Source: an uncultured delta proteobacterium
Lineage (GTDB): Bacteria; Desulfobacterota; WTBG01; CAIYCZ01; CAIRTM01
Reading direction: 5' to 3'
DNA length: 55,878 nucleotides
Assembly: GCA_903881505.1 (NCBI GenBank)
Contig: CAIRTM010000008.1
Location: forward strand, 1-55,878
The position numbers were made by a program, and so were the translations under genes. A model generated the notes under the pieces. That model saw only the letters and a list, made by a program, of their open reading frames with translations. It ran no database searches and had not been told where the DNA came from. Positions 1 through 9,468 of this stretch are shown here, piece by piece (position 1 is the stretch's first letter; each line of letters begins with the position of its first letter).

Positions 1-392
1 GATGGCTGATAGCGCGCTTCGGGCTCAGGCGCTGCATCTGGCCTATGGCGCTTATGCTTAACGCGCCTGATCTCGTCTATATCTACATGGCTGCTGCCCG
101 TCCCGAAACATGGCTGGTGTACGTGCTGGTATCCTGTGAGCAGTTCGGCTACGGACTGGGCTTTACGGCGTTCAGCGTCTATCTCATGTATATCGCCCGT
201 GAACCATACAAGACATCGCATTTTGCGATATCAACGGGCCTGATGGCGCTGGGCATGATGGTCCCCGGCATGCTGAGCGGGTATGTGCAGCGAGTGATGG
301 GCTATACCGCCTTTTTTACGCTCGTGACAGCCCTGACGATTCCGGGCATGCTGATGATTTGTTTCCTGCCGCTTGATGAGCGTTTTCGCTGA
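1..392 (+). CDS. AmpG-like MFS transporter, C-terminal fragment (5' end outside window)
   Basis: The open frame runs in from the window edge (first full codon at base 3), so only about the last 130 residues are present. They contain several hydrophobic segments and the stretch EQFGYGLGFTAFSVYLMY followed by YKTSHFAISTGLMALGMM. This resembles the second half of AmpG/PAT-family permeases of the major facilitator superfamily, which import muropeptides or acetyl-CoA-type solutes across the inner membrane. The family call rests on those motifs; the substrate cannot be told. The gene converges on the diguanylate cyclase with only 15 bases between the two stop codons, and I see no clear terminator there. 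Confidence 0.7.
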   Translation, partial: WLIARFGLRRCIWPMALMLNAPDLVYIYMAAARPETWLVYVLVSCEQFGYGLGFTAFSVYLMYIAREPYKTSHFAISTGLMALGMMVPGMLSGYVQRVMGYTAFFTLVTALTIPGMLMICFLPLDERFR

Positions 393-407
393 AACGCCTG
401 CGGATAG

Positions 408-1340
408 TCAGTAGCTCAGCCGGCCAAGGTCGATGCTGCGTGTCTGGTTGCGGCCGTTGTTTTTTGACTCGTACAGGCAGGCGTCGGCTGATTCGATAAG
501 CGTAAGCACCTGTGATCCGGGCTCGGGCAGGGCAGCGGCGATGCCCATGCTCAGGGTTACCAGGCCCTCAGGCACGGCTGACTGTATGTGGCGGATGCTC
601 AGGCGCCCGACAGTCACGTGCAGCTGTTCGGCGACTTTCAGGGCCCCGGTTTCGTTTGTTTCAGGCAGAATACAGGCGAACTCATCGCCGCCGTAGCGGG
701 CAAGCAGGTCGGTCTTGCGCGGCAGCGTCCGCCGCAGGGTCTGGGCGATCTGCTTGATGCAGGCGTCACCGGCACTGTGTCCGTAAAAATCGTTGTATTC
801 TTTAAAAAAATCAATGTCGATGATAATCAGTGAAATCCTCGACAGCGCCCGCATGCAGCGGCTCCACTCGTGCGCCAGAACGGTGTCGAACCTGCGCCGG
901 TTGGCAACACCTGTCAGTCCGTCAATATTGGACAGGTCTTCAAGTAAATCCCGGTAGCGCTTCAATTCCAGGTGCGTTCTGATGCGTGCCAGTATTTTTG
1001 GCGCGCTGATCGGTTTGGTTATATAATCGACCGCTCCGGCTTCAAGCCCCCTGACCTCATCGTCTGTGTCTACTTTTGCGCTGATGAAGATAACCGGTAT
1101 GGCGGCGGTCCGCGGGTTTCTTTTAAGCTGACGGCAGACGGCATACCCGTCGGTATCGGGCAGCATGATATCGAGCAGTATGAGATCGACGTCTTTGGCT
1201 GCCGCGACGTCAAGCGCCTGTTCACCGGTTGTCGCGAGGTCGCACTCGTTATCGGTCTGCAGCAGCTCCTGCAGCAACCGGGAGGTAACCGGATCGTCGT
1301 CGACGATCAAAATTTTCTGCCTGCTGTCAGGATTGAACAT
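408..1340 (-). CDS. Response regulator with GGDEF domain (PleD-type diguanylate cyclase)
   Basis: A 310-residue two-domain signalling protein. Residues 9-125 form a receiver with the acidic pair VDDD, the phospho-acceptor Asp in LILLDIMLPD and the conserved Lys in ITKPIS. Residues 135-300 form a GGDEF domain with an intact YGGDEF active site. Five residues before the GGDEF there is an RKTD sequence, matching the RxxD inhibitory site, so the enzyme should make cyclic di-GMP from two GTP and be inhibited by its product. The start is ATG with an AGGAGG-like ribosome site 11 bases upstream. No histidine kinase is adjacent, so its input is unknown. Cytoplasmic. Confidence 0.93.
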   Translation of the reverse strand: MFNPDSRQKILIVDDDPVTSRLLQELLQTDNECDLATTGEQALDVAAAKDVDLILLDIMLPDTDGYAVCRQLKRNPRTAAIPVIFISAKVDTDDEVRGLEAGAVDYITKPISAPKILARIRTHLELKRYRDLLEDLSNIDGLTGVANRRRFDTVLAHEWSRCMRALSRISLIIIDIDFFKEYNDFYGHSAGDACIKQIAQTLRRTLPRKTDLLARYGGDEFACILPETNETGALKVAEQLHVTVGRLSIRHIQSAVPEGLVTLSMGIAAALPEPGSQVLTLIESADACLYESKNNGRNQTRSIDLGRLSY

Positions 1341-1388
1341 GGCGTTCGCAAGCCTCCTGTGCGTTTGAGGTGCTGCCCGTTGGTCAGA

Positions 1389-2165
1389 TCACGTTAGCTT
1401 TTTGCCTGCCGCCGCAATGTAGACCGTGAATTCTTGATCGCCGTCCACACCCAGGAGGCGGTCACAGGCATTCTGATCGTAGGCCGCAATGGCGCATGCG
1501 CCTGCTCCGAGCGCGGTTGCCGACAGGTAGATGTTCTGTACGACATGGCCGGCGTCAATGGCGATGACTTTGTGCGCGGCGCGGTCATAGCGCCACTCCA
1601 TGCGTGCCGGAAGCGCAGTCAGGAAAAACGACGCGGCAGCTGATGCCACGAAGTCCTGCCCGAGGCAGGCCGCGGCCGCTCTGCGCCCTATGGCCGTATC
1701 GGTAAAAAGCTGTGCCAGTATACCGTCAAAGGGCAGATAGCGGTACAGGCCCGGCTTCAGGCCTTCGATTCTGTTGGCGGCCACATAGGTTTCAAAGGCA
1801 TGGCGCGCGCCTGCCGAGGGAACGGTGCGCAGAGCGCATTCGGGACTGATCACTTCGCGCACGCCCTGCGAGGCCCACAGCAAGGCTGAAAGCTCTTCGA
1901 GGGTGAACGGCGCATCGCTGAACGAACGCATGCTCACGCGCCGTGTTATCGCATCGGCAAGGCCCATACGGCACATGCGCTTCATGCACTCGCGCCCGTC
2001 GGGCAGATCAGCGCGTTCGAGCCCCTCAGGGCATGGCTTCTGCAGGGGCGGGGCTGGCTCGCCGAGACTCTGGCCGGTCCGGTAAAAGTCAATGGTCTGC
2101 CGGACGGTATCTTTCAGGAAGAACCGGCAGTCGTCGAAAGGCCCGTTTTTCTTGGTAGTGTCCAT
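1389..2165 (-). CDS. SagB-type FMN-dependent nitroreductase/dehydrogenase
   Basis: 258 residues. The segment ITRRVSMRSFSDAPFTLEEL followed by LLWASQGV is the N-terminal signature of the SagB/ThcOx branch of the nitroreductase superfamily. Further hallmarks are VPSAGARHAFETYV and the C-terminal DAGHVVQNIYLSATALGAGA. SagB proteins oxidise azolines to azoles in peptide toxins, but no cyclodehydratase, docking protein or precursor peptide lies nearby. A stand-alone flavin oxidoreductase of unknown substrate is therefore the safer reading. It follows the GGDEF gene on the same strand with 48 bases between the genes; the upstream ribosome site is weak. Confidence 0.85.
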   Translation of the reverse strand: MDTTKKNGPFDDCRFFLKDTVRQTIDFYRTGQSLGEPAPPLQKPCPEGLERADLPDGRECMKRMCRMGLADAITRRVSMRSFSDAPFTLEELSALLWASQGVREVISPECALRTVPSAGARHAFETYVAANRIEGLKPGLYRYLPFDGILAQLFTDTAIGRRAAAACLGQDFVASAAASFFLTALPARMEWRYDRAAHKVIAIDAGHVVQNIYLSATALGAGACAIAAYDQNACDRLLGVDGDQEFTVYIAAAGKKLT

Positions 2166-2417
2166 GCGCAGCGTATCTGCCTGAACGATTGCATCGGTTT
2201 GTAACCATAAGCGCCTTCATGCCGTTTGTCAAGCCGGAGCGCTGGGCGTTGTTTCAGGCACGTCTGTCATTCAGACAATGGTGTGAGTGCCTGCTGCCGG
2301 ACTCATGCGGAAGCGGTCACTGTCCGAACAGAAATGCCGGACGAGCACGCATGCGTTTGCAGCACTGACGACGGTATTGCCATGATGAATAGTATACCAG
2401 TGGTGGGTGCGTTTGGG

Positions 2418-4193
2418 TCAGAACGGCCAGACAAGGCAGATCATCGGCAGGGCGATCAGTGCCACCAGGAACCCGAGCGGCAGACCGAGACGCCAGTAAT
2501 CGCCGAATCTATAACCGCCCGGTCCCATGACGAGCGTATTTGACTGATGTCCAATAGGTGTATTAAAGGCGCATGAGGCTGAGATCGCCACCGCCATGAG
2601 AAACGGGTCAGGAGATACGTTCAGCATCTCAGCGGCTTTGATTGCTATCGGGGCGATTAACACCGCAGCGGCCGCGTTATTCACAATATCGCTCAAATAC
2701 ATGGTGCCGAAAAAAAGCAGGGCAAGGGATACGATCGGCGGCATGCTGCCGGTTACCATGAGCATTCGCGATACGATCGTTTCAGCCGCACCGGTTGTTT
2801 CGAGCGCGGCGCCGACGGGAATCATGGCGCCCAGAAGTATGATAACCGACCAGTTGACGTTTTCATAAACGTCCCTGATAGCGATGATATTGAGCAGAAC
2901 CATCGAGACAGCGGCGAGCACGAGCGCGGTCTGTATTGCCATCAGGCCGAATGCCGCCGCAAGGATCGCACCCAGAAAAACCGCGCCGCATTTGATGACT
3001 TGACGGGGCTGGCCGATGCGAAGGTTCCGCTGGGCAAGCGGAATGCATCCCAGCGCGGCTATGGTTTCATGGATGGCATCCGCCGGGCCGCTCAGAAGCA
3101 GCACATCGCCGGGTTTGAAGCTGATTATTGCGATGCGCTGCGTCAGGCGCGCGCCCCTGCGGGCTACCGCAAGCAGGTTCAACCCGAACCTGCGGCGCAG
3201 ATTGAGGCTATAGGCGGTCTTGCCGATCAGCGCGGAATCGAGTCGTACAACCGCTTCAGCCATGACCATGTCCTGGGAACCGAGGATGTTTTTTTCAAGC
3301 TCCCGGTCCCCCGCCAGGTCGAGTTTGGCGCTGTCAACAAACGCTTTTAAATCCTTCGAATCTGCCTCGACCACCAGCACATCGCCTTCCTGCAGGAGTT
3401 CCATGGTCGATGGATACGCAATGGTGTGCTTGCCGCGTGCGATGCCGATAATGTTGATTTCAATATCCTTGAAACGCGCCAGTTCGGCAATGCTGCAGCC
3501 GGCGATGGATGAGTTTTTTGTTATTCTTACCTCGGTTGTATAATCTTCAATGTGAAACAGCTCATCAACTGAGTCCTGCCCTTTGCGCCGGGGCAGCAGC
3601 CTCCATCCCACCAGCGATATAAACAGGATGCCCGCAAGGGCTGCCGCGGCGCCGACCGGGGTAAAGTCGAACAGGCGGAACGGTTCGTCGGCATATTCAG
3701 CACGGGCAAGGGCGATGATCACGTTCGGCGGTGTTCCCATCATGGTCGTCATACCGCCGAGCAGGGAGCCGAATGCGATCGGCATCAGAAACAGCGACGG
3801 CGGATGGCCGTTTCTGCGTGCCATCTGCAGGGCCACGGGCAGCATGATCGCAAGCGCTCCGACATTGTTCATGAATGCCGAAATGGCCGACACCGTCAGT
3901 GTCAATCCCAGCACCTGCAGGGGTATGCTGGTGCCGATTTTGCTGAGCTGGCCGGTCAGAGCGTCAATCAGGCCGGAATTGATAAGTCCTCGGCTGATGA
4001 CAAGCACTGCCGCAACAGTGATAACAGCCGGATGCCCGAAACCGGAAAAGGCCTCATCGGCCGGAACGATGCCGCACAGCGTGACCGTCATCAGGGCAAG
4101 CAGCGCGACGATATCATAGCGCCAGCGCCCCCAGATAAAAAGGGCCAGGGAGGCAGCCAAAGTAGCAAAAACGATATATTGATGAATTGCCAT
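2418..4193 (-). CDS. SLC13/ArsB-superfamily anion permease with two RCK_C domains
   Basis: About 591 residues. Hydrophobic segments at both ends flank a soluble middle of roughly residues 210-385 that holds two TrkA-C (RCK_C) modules, each ending in a GD[VV]L-type turn (EGDVLVVEADS and PGDVLLLSGPAD). This architecture is typical of bacterial SLC13-family sodium or proton symporters for sulfate, phosphate or dicarboxylates in the inner membrane. The C-terminal part contains NNAAAAVLIAPIA and FNTPIGHQSN, close to the family's substrate-binding SNT-like motifs. I start at the ATG at 4193; a TTG two codons upstream would give 593 residues. With a complete sulfate ABC importer 4 kb away, a sulfate role is possible but not shown. 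Confidence 0.9.
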   Translation of the reverse strand: MAIHQYIVFATLAASLALFIWGRWRYDIVALLALMTVTLCGIVPADEAFSGFGHPAVITVAAVLVISRGLINSGLIDALTGQLSKIGTSIPLQVLGLTLTVSAISAFMNNVGALAIMLPVALQMARRNGHPPSLFLMPIAFGSLLGGMTTMMGTPPNVIIALARAEYADEPFRLFDFTPVGAAAALAGILFISLVGWRLLPRRKGQDSVDELFHIEDYTTEVRITKNSSIAGCSIAELARFKDIEINIIGIARGKHTIAYPSTMELLQEGDVLVVEADSKDLKAFVDSAKLDLAGDRELEKNILGSQDMVMAEAVVRLDSALIGKTAYSLNLRRRFGLNLLAVARRGARLTQRIAIISFKPGDVLLLSGPADAIHETIAALGCIPLAQRNLRIGQPRQVIKCGAVFLGAILAAAFGLMAIQTALVLAAVSMVLLNIIAIRDVYENVNWSVIILLGAMIPVGAALETTGAAETIVSRMLMVTGSMPPIVSLALLFFGTMYLSDIVNNAAAAVLIAPIAIKAAEMLNVSPDPFLMAVAISASCAFNTPIGHQSNTLVMGPGGYRFGDYWRLGLPLGFLVALIALPMICLVWPF

Positions 4194-4435
4194 ACACAAA
4201 GACCTGTTGTCTTATTGAATGCAACTGCGGGGGGTGATGGCGTGAACTGCTGCGTATGCCGGGTCAGGAAGTGTATAAAATGATTATGATGTTCTGTCAA
4301 GCACCCAGCAGGCACCAACTCAGGCGTTGGGCCTGTACGGCGAGGGTGAATGGACGCCGGGATATCGCCAGCACACTGCCTGCACGGTTCGCGGCGCGTT
4401 GTAGGGCATGTTTGGCGGGCCCTGCAGGAATTCCG

Positions 4436-4687
4436 TTATGCGATGCGGGCGTAAAACGGCAGTTCCGCGCCCAGTGTTGTGAACTGGCGGCAGTAATCCA
4501 GCCGCTGCAGCTCTCCGCTGGGAGATTCTTCGACTCTGGCGTGATCGCAAAACGTGCAAAAAAACATCCGTGTGCCGCTATTGCCGTCCGCTTCATCGAC
4601 GCTGTAGAGGCTTTTGCAGGTTCTGTGACAGTGGCCTTCTCCGGATGGCCGTATGCGGAGCGGTAAGTAGTATTCCTGGTCAAACAT
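4436..4687 (-). CDS. Small Cys/His-rich protein, function unknown
   Basis: 83 residues starting at an ATG with an AGGAG ribosome site eight bases upstream, much better than the two upstream in-frame Met codons. The sequence has a C/H cluster: HCHRTC near residue 20, FFCTFCDHA near residue 43 and a later DYC. This spacing could bind zinc or iron, but I recognise no family. There is no signal peptide or membrane segment. It stands alone between the anion permease (same strand, 236 bases downstream) and mtaB (divergent). The ribosome site and Cys pattern support a real gene; the function is unknown. Confidence 0.6.
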   Translation of the reverse strand: MFDQEYYLPLRIRPSGEGHCHRTCKSLYSVDEADGNSGTRMFFCTFCDHARVEESPSGELQRLDYCRQFTTLGAELPFYARIA

Positions 4688-5110
4688 TGTGGCTCTCCTT
4701 CTCAAAAATTGAGTCGTGAAAAGTGCACGTTGTATGAACCTGCTCTATGTCACTTCCGCTGCCCGGCGCGGTTTTGGCAGTCTTCTCCGTTTAGTTCTCG
4801 CTGTCGTTTTTGTTTAATTAACAGCCGGGACTTGTGCGCGTTGGATATGCCGTGCTTTGTCCGTCGTGTTATTTACACTTATAGGATAAAATTGTTCTGT
4901 AAACAAGGGTTTATTTTTAATTCCAGCGGTATAGAGCAAAATATTTTCTCTGCAGATGCTGTTTATGGTTGTAAGAATACCGTGCAAAGGGTATACGATA
5001 TTTAACACTGTGGCGCAGCTCAACAGTGCATGACCTGTCGGTAAACATGCTATTTGCAAAAATGGTGCAATGTTTCCGGCTTTTTTTTATCTGGTGCAGA
5101 TGGTTTCGCC
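4688..5110. other. 423-base intergenic region between divergent genes
   Basis: AT-richer than its neighbours, especially 4860-4990. It should hold the promoters of the small Cys-rich protein (leftward) and mtaB (rightward). I found no convincing -35/-10 pair, RNA gene or coding frame. The stretch around 5010-5030 resembles the D-arm of a tRNA (GGCGCAGCTCAACAG), but no acceptor or anticodon stems accompany it. Confidence 0.4.
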
Positions 5111-6433
5111 ATGCCGCATTCACGCACATCGATCGCTATAACCACGCTGGGGTGCAAAGTCAATCAATGTGATTCAGCCGCTATTGCACAGGCATTGCGC
5201 GAATACGGCTATGAGCTTGTGCCGTTTTCCCGGGAGGCTGACTGCTATATTATCAACACCTGTGCTGTGACCGCTTCAACCGAGTCGCAATCGCGCCAGC
5301 TGATCAGGCGTGCCTTGGGCCGCTCCGATACGGCCCCTGTTATCGTGACCGGCTGCTATGCACAGCAAAACGCTGAGCGGCTGCAGGCGCTTTCCTCCCG
5401 CGTTCGGGTTGCAGGCAATCCTGAGAAAGACTTCCTGCCGCACCTGGTCGATGCGGTGCTGCGGGGCTGTCAGCCGGACTTCACGGTGAGCGACATATCC
5501 GTTCAATGTCTGTTTACAAGCGCAGGCATTGACACCTTTGAGGGCAGGACCCGGGCGTTTTTAAAAATCCAGGACGGCTGCAACAACCGATGCGCCTATT
5601 GCATCGTTCCCTCTGTGCGCGGACCCAGTCGCAGCCTGCCGCCTGTAGAGGTTGCTGGGCGCATGTGCACGCTCGCTGATAACGGCTATCTTGAAATAGT
5701 CCTGACCGGTATTCATCTGGGCGCCTGGGGGCTTGATCTTGCTCCCCGGCAGTCGCTGCTTGGGCTGCTTGAATCCTGCGGACAAGACGCAAAACTGCGG
5801 CAACTGCGGCTGCGCCTGAGCTCGATTGAACCGAATGAGTTGACCGACGCGATGATTGCAGTGATGGCGCGCTCGCAAAGCATCTGTGCGCATGTGCATA
5901 TACCCTTGCAAAGCGGCGATGCTGATATATTGCGGGCCATGGGTCGCGGGTATTCACCGGAATTTTTTCATGATCTGGTGTTGCGCCTGGTTCGCGCTGT
6001 TCCCGGAATCAATATCGGCATTGATGTTATTGCCGGCCTGCCGGGCGAAACAGATGCGCGCTTCGCCAACACGCTCAGCCTGCTTGAAGCGCTGCCGGCC
6101 GGCTACCTGCATGTGTTTTCCTATTCGCGCCGACCGGGGACTCCGGCCGCGCTGATGTCCGGACAGGTTGCGCCTGATGCCATCCGCGAACGCGTGCGCG
6201 CCTTGCGGCAACTCTCCGACCGGATGAAACAGGCCTTCTTCGAGCGTTGTACCGGCGCAGAGATGGAAGTTCTGGTAGAGGGCCGCCGCGAGCGCACAAC
6301 CGGCCTTTTGCGCGGTATTACCCGCAACTATATACCGGTGCTGTTTAGCGGCGGCGACTGCCTGATGGGAACGCTGCAACACGTCAGGATAACGGAGGTT
6401 GACGGCGTACGCGCCGGTGGGGTGCTGGTGTAA
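5111..6433 (+). CDS. mtaB: tRNA (t6A37) methylthiotransferase MtaB
   Basis: 440 residues with the full layout of the methylthiotransferase family. The N-terminal UPF0004 domain has three cysteines (LGCKVNQ, NTCAVT, TGCYAQQ) that bind the auxiliary 4Fe-4S cluster. A radical SAM core follows with CNNRCAYC and the VPSVRGPSRS stretch typical of the MtaB branch, and a C-terminal TRAM domain binds tRNA. MtaB turns t6A37 into ms2t6A37 in tRNAs reading ANN codons, using two SAM molecules. The ATG at 5111 starts exactly at the conserved domain; a 19-residue longer ORF start upstream adds nothing family-like. No strong ribosome site is visible. Confidence 0.93.
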   Translation: MPHSRTSIAITTLGCKVNQCDSAAIAQALREYGYELVPFSREADCYIINTCAVTASTESQSRQLIRRALGRSDTAPVIVTGCYAQQNAERLQALSSRVRVAGNPEKDFLPHLVDAVLRGCQPDFTVSDISVQCLFTSAGIDTFEGRTRAFLKIQDGCNNRCAYCIVPSVRGPSRSLPPVEVAGRMCTLADNGYLEIVLTGIHLGAWGLDLAPRQSLLGLLESCGQDAKLRQLRLRLSSIEPNELTDAMIAVMARSQSICAHVHIPLQSGDADILRAMGRGYSPEFFHDLVLRLVRAVPGINIGIDVIAGLPGETDARFANTLSLLEALPAGYLHVFSYSRRPGTPAALMSGQVAPDAIRERVRALRQLSDRMKQAFFERCTGAEMEVLVEGRRERTTGLLRGITRNYIPVLFSGGDCLMGTLQHVRITEVDGVRAGGVLV

Positions 6434-6494
6434 TTGCAATCCGTCAGACCTGTCCGATACGGCCGGTCAGGCGGATGGTGCGAGCCTAATCTTT

Positions 6495-8075
6495 TCAACG
6501 CTTTGATCTGGTGCCCGTTCGGTAGGGGCGCCACTGTATGTTGAGCCTGCGCATTTTCGCGCGCAGTGTACTGGGGTGCACGCCAAGCTGCACGGCAACG
6601 CCGTGCGGTCCGTCGATGCGGCCGTGCAGCGCAGCAAGCGCTGCGGTGATGTGTGCGCGCTGTACTTCGTCGAGCGTTTTCAGCTCAGCAGGTGACGCCG
6701 CGGTTTTCCGAAGGGCAGGTCGCTCCGGCAGGGCCGGTGCATGGGTGCTGTGGCCTTCCAGTATGCCGAGAGCGGCTGCGATTTCAAGGCGGTCCCCTCC
6801 GCCGATAATTGCCGCTCGGTCAATAACCGATGCCAGTTCGCGTACATTGCCGGGCCACTGATAGGCGCACAGAAGGCGGATATCCTCTTCTGTGGGCATG
6901 GCCGGCCTGAGTCCGAACTGATGGGCTGCCAGCTGGGCGAAATGGCGCGCAAGCGCTGGAATATCACCGGGCCGCTCACGCAGAGCAGGCAGTCGTATGG
7001 GGAATACGGCGAGCCGGTACCAGAGATCCTCCCGGAACGTCCGTTTAGCGACTTCCCCTGCAAGGTCCCGGTGCGTTGCGGCGATAATGCGCACATGTAC
7101 GTGTATCGGCTTCTGACCCCCGACACGCTCAAGCCAGCCGTCCTGCAGGATACGCAAAAGCCGCACCTGTGCTTCCAGCGGAAGCTCACCGACCTCATCC
7201 AGGAAAAGCGTGCCGCCGTCGGCGCGTTCAAACCAGCCCTTGCGTGTTTCCGTTGCCCCCGTGAAGGCGCCTTTTTCATGGCCGAACAATTGAGAATCAA
7301 TCAGCCCGGCCGGAATTGCGCCGCAGTTGACCCTGATAAAAGCGCCCTGCGCCCGGTTTGAGCGGACGTGGATTGCGCGGGCGATAATCTCCTTGCCTGA
7401 GCCGGTATCGCCCAGAATAAGTACGGGCACATCGAGCGGGGCAACCATGCCGATCCGTTCAAATACAAGGCGCAGCCCGGCTTCCGCGCCGACAATGGTT
7501 TCGCCCGGCTCGCGCCTGTTGAGCCGTTCCATGAGCGATCGCCTGTCAGCCTCGGCAGCCTCGCGCAGGGCGTCAAGTTCATGCAGGCGTCTGTCGTTTT
7601 CAATGGCTACGGTGAACGGCTCGCGCAGCAGTCCGGCCAGGCTGCGGTGGCGCTCATGAAACCGTCGCCGGTGCATGGCAAACAAAATAAGAAATGCCCG
7701 CAAGCCGTCTGCACGCCCTACGGGGGCAAGTATACTGTCATGATCAGCATACAGCTCGTTGATTTTGTTCAGTGGGTCGGGCAGAGTGCAGGCGCTGAAC
7801 AGTTCGGGCGTGCCGGCGTCCCACCGGGCATGCAGATTTTGAAGCTGGACAGCCGAGTAGCTCGCACGTCCGGTCATTGGCCAGGCGGCGTCAGCAAAGC
7901 CCTGCGCCATGATCGATACACAGCTGTTTACGCTGTCAATGCGGCAGATAGTGATCTGTTCAACAGGGAAATCGCCCTTCAGCATAGGAAGCAGGGTCGC
8001 AAGCATTTCATCCAGCACGATATGCCTGCAGGCTTCCTGCCATATCTTAAGGAGTAACGGTTGAAATTTTTCCAA
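6495..8075 (-). CDS. Sigma-54-dependent transcriptional activator, likely regulator of sulfate uptake genes
   Basis: 526 residues. The N-terminal sensor (about 1-165) looks GAF-like, the AAA+ domain spans about 190-425, and the protein ends with a Fis-type helix-turn-helix (GVHPSTLRAKMRRLNIQW). The AAA+ domain has Walker A (GDTGSGKE, 222-229), the sigma-54 contact loop GAFTGA (269-274) and Walker B (LFLDEV, 290-295). The start is a TTG with AGGAG seven bases upstream; no ATG gives the same N-terminus. The gene points away from sbp-cysTWA, whose upstream region holds a sigma-54 promoter, so it probably activates that operon. The signal it senses is unknown. Confidence 0.93.
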   Translation of the reverse strand: MEKFQPLLLKIWQEACRHIVLDEMLATLLPMLKGDFPVEQITICRIDSVNSCVSIMAQGFADAAWPMTGRASYSAVQLQNLHARWDAGTPELFSACTLPDPLNKINELYADHDSILAPVGRADGLRAFLILFAMHRRRFHERHRSLAGLLREPFTVAIENDRRLHELDALREAAEADRRSLMERLNRREPGETIVGAEAGLRLVFERIGMVAPLDVPVLILGDTGSGKEIIARAIHVRSNRAQGAFIRVNCGAIPAGLIDSQLFGHEKGAFTGATETRKGWFERADGGTLFLDEVGELPLEAQVRLLRILQDGWLERVGGQKPIHVHVRIIAATHRDLAGEVAKRTFREDLWYRLAVFPIRLPALRERPGDIPALARHFAQLAAHQFGLRPAMPTEEDIRLLCAYQWPGNVRELASVIDRAAIIGGGDRLEIAAALGILEGHSTHAPALPERPALRKTAASPAELKTLDEVQRAHITAALAALHGRIDGPHGVAVQLGVHPSTLRAKMRRLNIQWRPYRTGTRSKR

Positions 8076-8258
8076 TGGAATCTCCTGTCATATATAGTGG
8101 ATAAATTATCATATATTACCTAAAATATCAATGCTATTTGATTGATTTTTTTAAGCACAGTTATGCACGGCTCGTTCATATTATAGATTGTATATCTTAT
8201 AGTCTGAAAATACGTATCATTTAGTCAATCATTTTTTTCAAAGGGCGCTTTTACAGAA

Positions 8259-8274
8259 TGGCATTGTTAGTGCA
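8259..8274 (+). promoter_or_regulatory. Sigma-54 (-24/-12) promoter of the sulfate transport operon
   Basis: TGGCATTGTTAGTGCA matches the RpoN consensus TGGCACGNNNNTTGCA, with GG and GC exactly ten bases apart and the flanking CA and TGCA also kept. It lies about 100 bases before the sbp start and immediately downstream of the divergent sigma-54 activator. Transcription would begin near 8285. The AT-rich 8080-8250 stretch, with repeated TCATATAT-like words around 8090-8115, could hold the upstream activator sites. Confidence 0.75.
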
Positions 8275-8376
8275 GAAGAGGGTATGAAGGCGGGCACTAT
8301 TCGGCTCACTTATCCGATGTTCGCTGGAAGGCACAGGCGTTGTAAGAATAAACAAGACAATCAGAGAGGACCTACC

Positions 8377-9429
8377 ATGCAAAAAAAACTCATCGGGGCA
8401 ATACTTGCTGTAGTGCTTTTCGGTTTCGGAGGTATGTCGTTTGCCGAAACAATCGAACTGCTTAATGTTTCCTATGACCCGACCAGGGAATTGTACCGCG
8501 AATTCAATGACGAATTCGTGAAATACTGGAAAGAAAAAACAGGCCAGGCTGTTATCGTGCGCCAGTCGCACGGCGGATCAGGCAAACAGGCGCGCGCGGT
8601 CATCGACGGGCTGGAGGCTGATGTCGTAACACTGGCCCTTGCAGGTGATGTTGATGCCATCTCCGAACGGGGTCTGCTGCCGGCTGACTGGCAGAAGCGG
8701 CTGCCGGGCAACAGTTCGCCCTACACCTCAACTTTGGCTTTGCTGGTGCGCAAGGGAAACCCAAAGAACATTAAATCATGGGGGGACCTGACCCGTGTCG
8801 GGGTACAGGTCATCACGCCGAATCCCAAAACATCGGGAGTTGCGCGCTGGAATTACCTGGCCATCTGGGGCTATGTGCTGCGCCGCGAGCTAGGCAAGGA
8901 CTATGTGGCCAGGCTGAAAAACCCGCAGGACCCGGCGGTGATTGCCGCTCAGGACAAGGCGCGCGCGTTCATTACAAAAGTCTTTAAAAACGTGCCGGTG
9001 CTTGACAGCGGCGCCCGGGACGCAACCAATACATTTGTGCAGCGTCGTATCGGCGATGTGTTGATCAACTGGGAGAATGAGATCCTGCTGAGCAGCAACG
9101 AGCTTGCCAGCGCCGGTGTCGAAATTGTCATTCCTGAAGTCAGTATCTTGGCTGAGCCGACGGTTGCCGTCGTTGACAAAAATGTTGACCGTAAAGGCAC
9201 GCGCTCAGTTGCGCAGGCCTATCTTGAATATCTGTATTCGCCGGTCGGCCAGGATATCGCCGGCAGGAATTATTACCGCCCGACCTCCAGAGAGGCTGCG
9301 GCAAAGTACAGCAAGCAGTTTCCGAAGATTGAGCTTTTTACTATCGATGATGTTTTCGGCGGATGGCCTGAGGCCACGCGGGTGCATTTTGCCGATGGCG
9401 GCGAATTCGACCGCATCTACATTCCCTGA
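8377..9429 (+). CDS. sbp: Periplasmic sulfate-binding protein of ABC importer
   Basis: 350 residues. A Sec signal peptide (Lys-rich start, hydrophobic LIGAILAVVLFGFGG, cleavage after SFA) is followed by the Sbp/CysP core with ELLNVSYDPTRELYREFN and QSHGGSGKQARAVIDGLEAD, the segment that binds the sulfate oxyanion. In the periplasm it should capture sulfate, possibly also thiosulfate, for the CysTWA permease. The ATG at 8377 is preceded by AGAGAGGA and starts the signal peptide; the longer ORF start at 8284 would place a hydrophilic tail before it. First gene of sbp-cysT-cysW-cysA. Distinguishing Sbp from CysP by sequence is uncertain. Confidence 0.95.
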   Translation: MQKKLIGAILAVVLFGFGGMSFAETIELLNVSYDPTRELYREFNDEFVKYWKEKTGQAVIVRQSHGGSGKQARAVIDGLEADVVTLALAGDVDAISERGLLPADWQKRLPGNSSPYTSTLALLVRKGNPKNIKSWGDLTRVGVQVITPNPKTSGVARWNYLAIWGYVLRRELGKDYVARLKNPQDPAVIAAQDKARAFITKVFKNVPVLDSGARDATNTFVQRRIGDVLINWENEILLSSNELASAGVEIVIPEVSILAEPTVAVVDKNVDRKGTRSVAQAYLEYLYSPVGQDIAGRNYYRPTSREAAAKYSKQFPKIELFTIDDVFGGWPEATRVHFADGGEFDRIYIP

Positions 9430-9468
9430 ATAAGGCGCTGTCAGCATCTCAGTCCGATCATGGGAAGA

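Noticed and set aside
1389-2165. A RiPP (azole peptide) biosynthesis cluster around the SagB-type gene
   Set aside because: No precursor peptide, YcaO cyclodehydratase or exporter gene within the surrounding genes.
5005-5050. tRNA-like stretch (GGCGCAGCTCAACAG) before mtaB
   Set aside because: No pairing acceptor, anticodon or T stems could be found around it.
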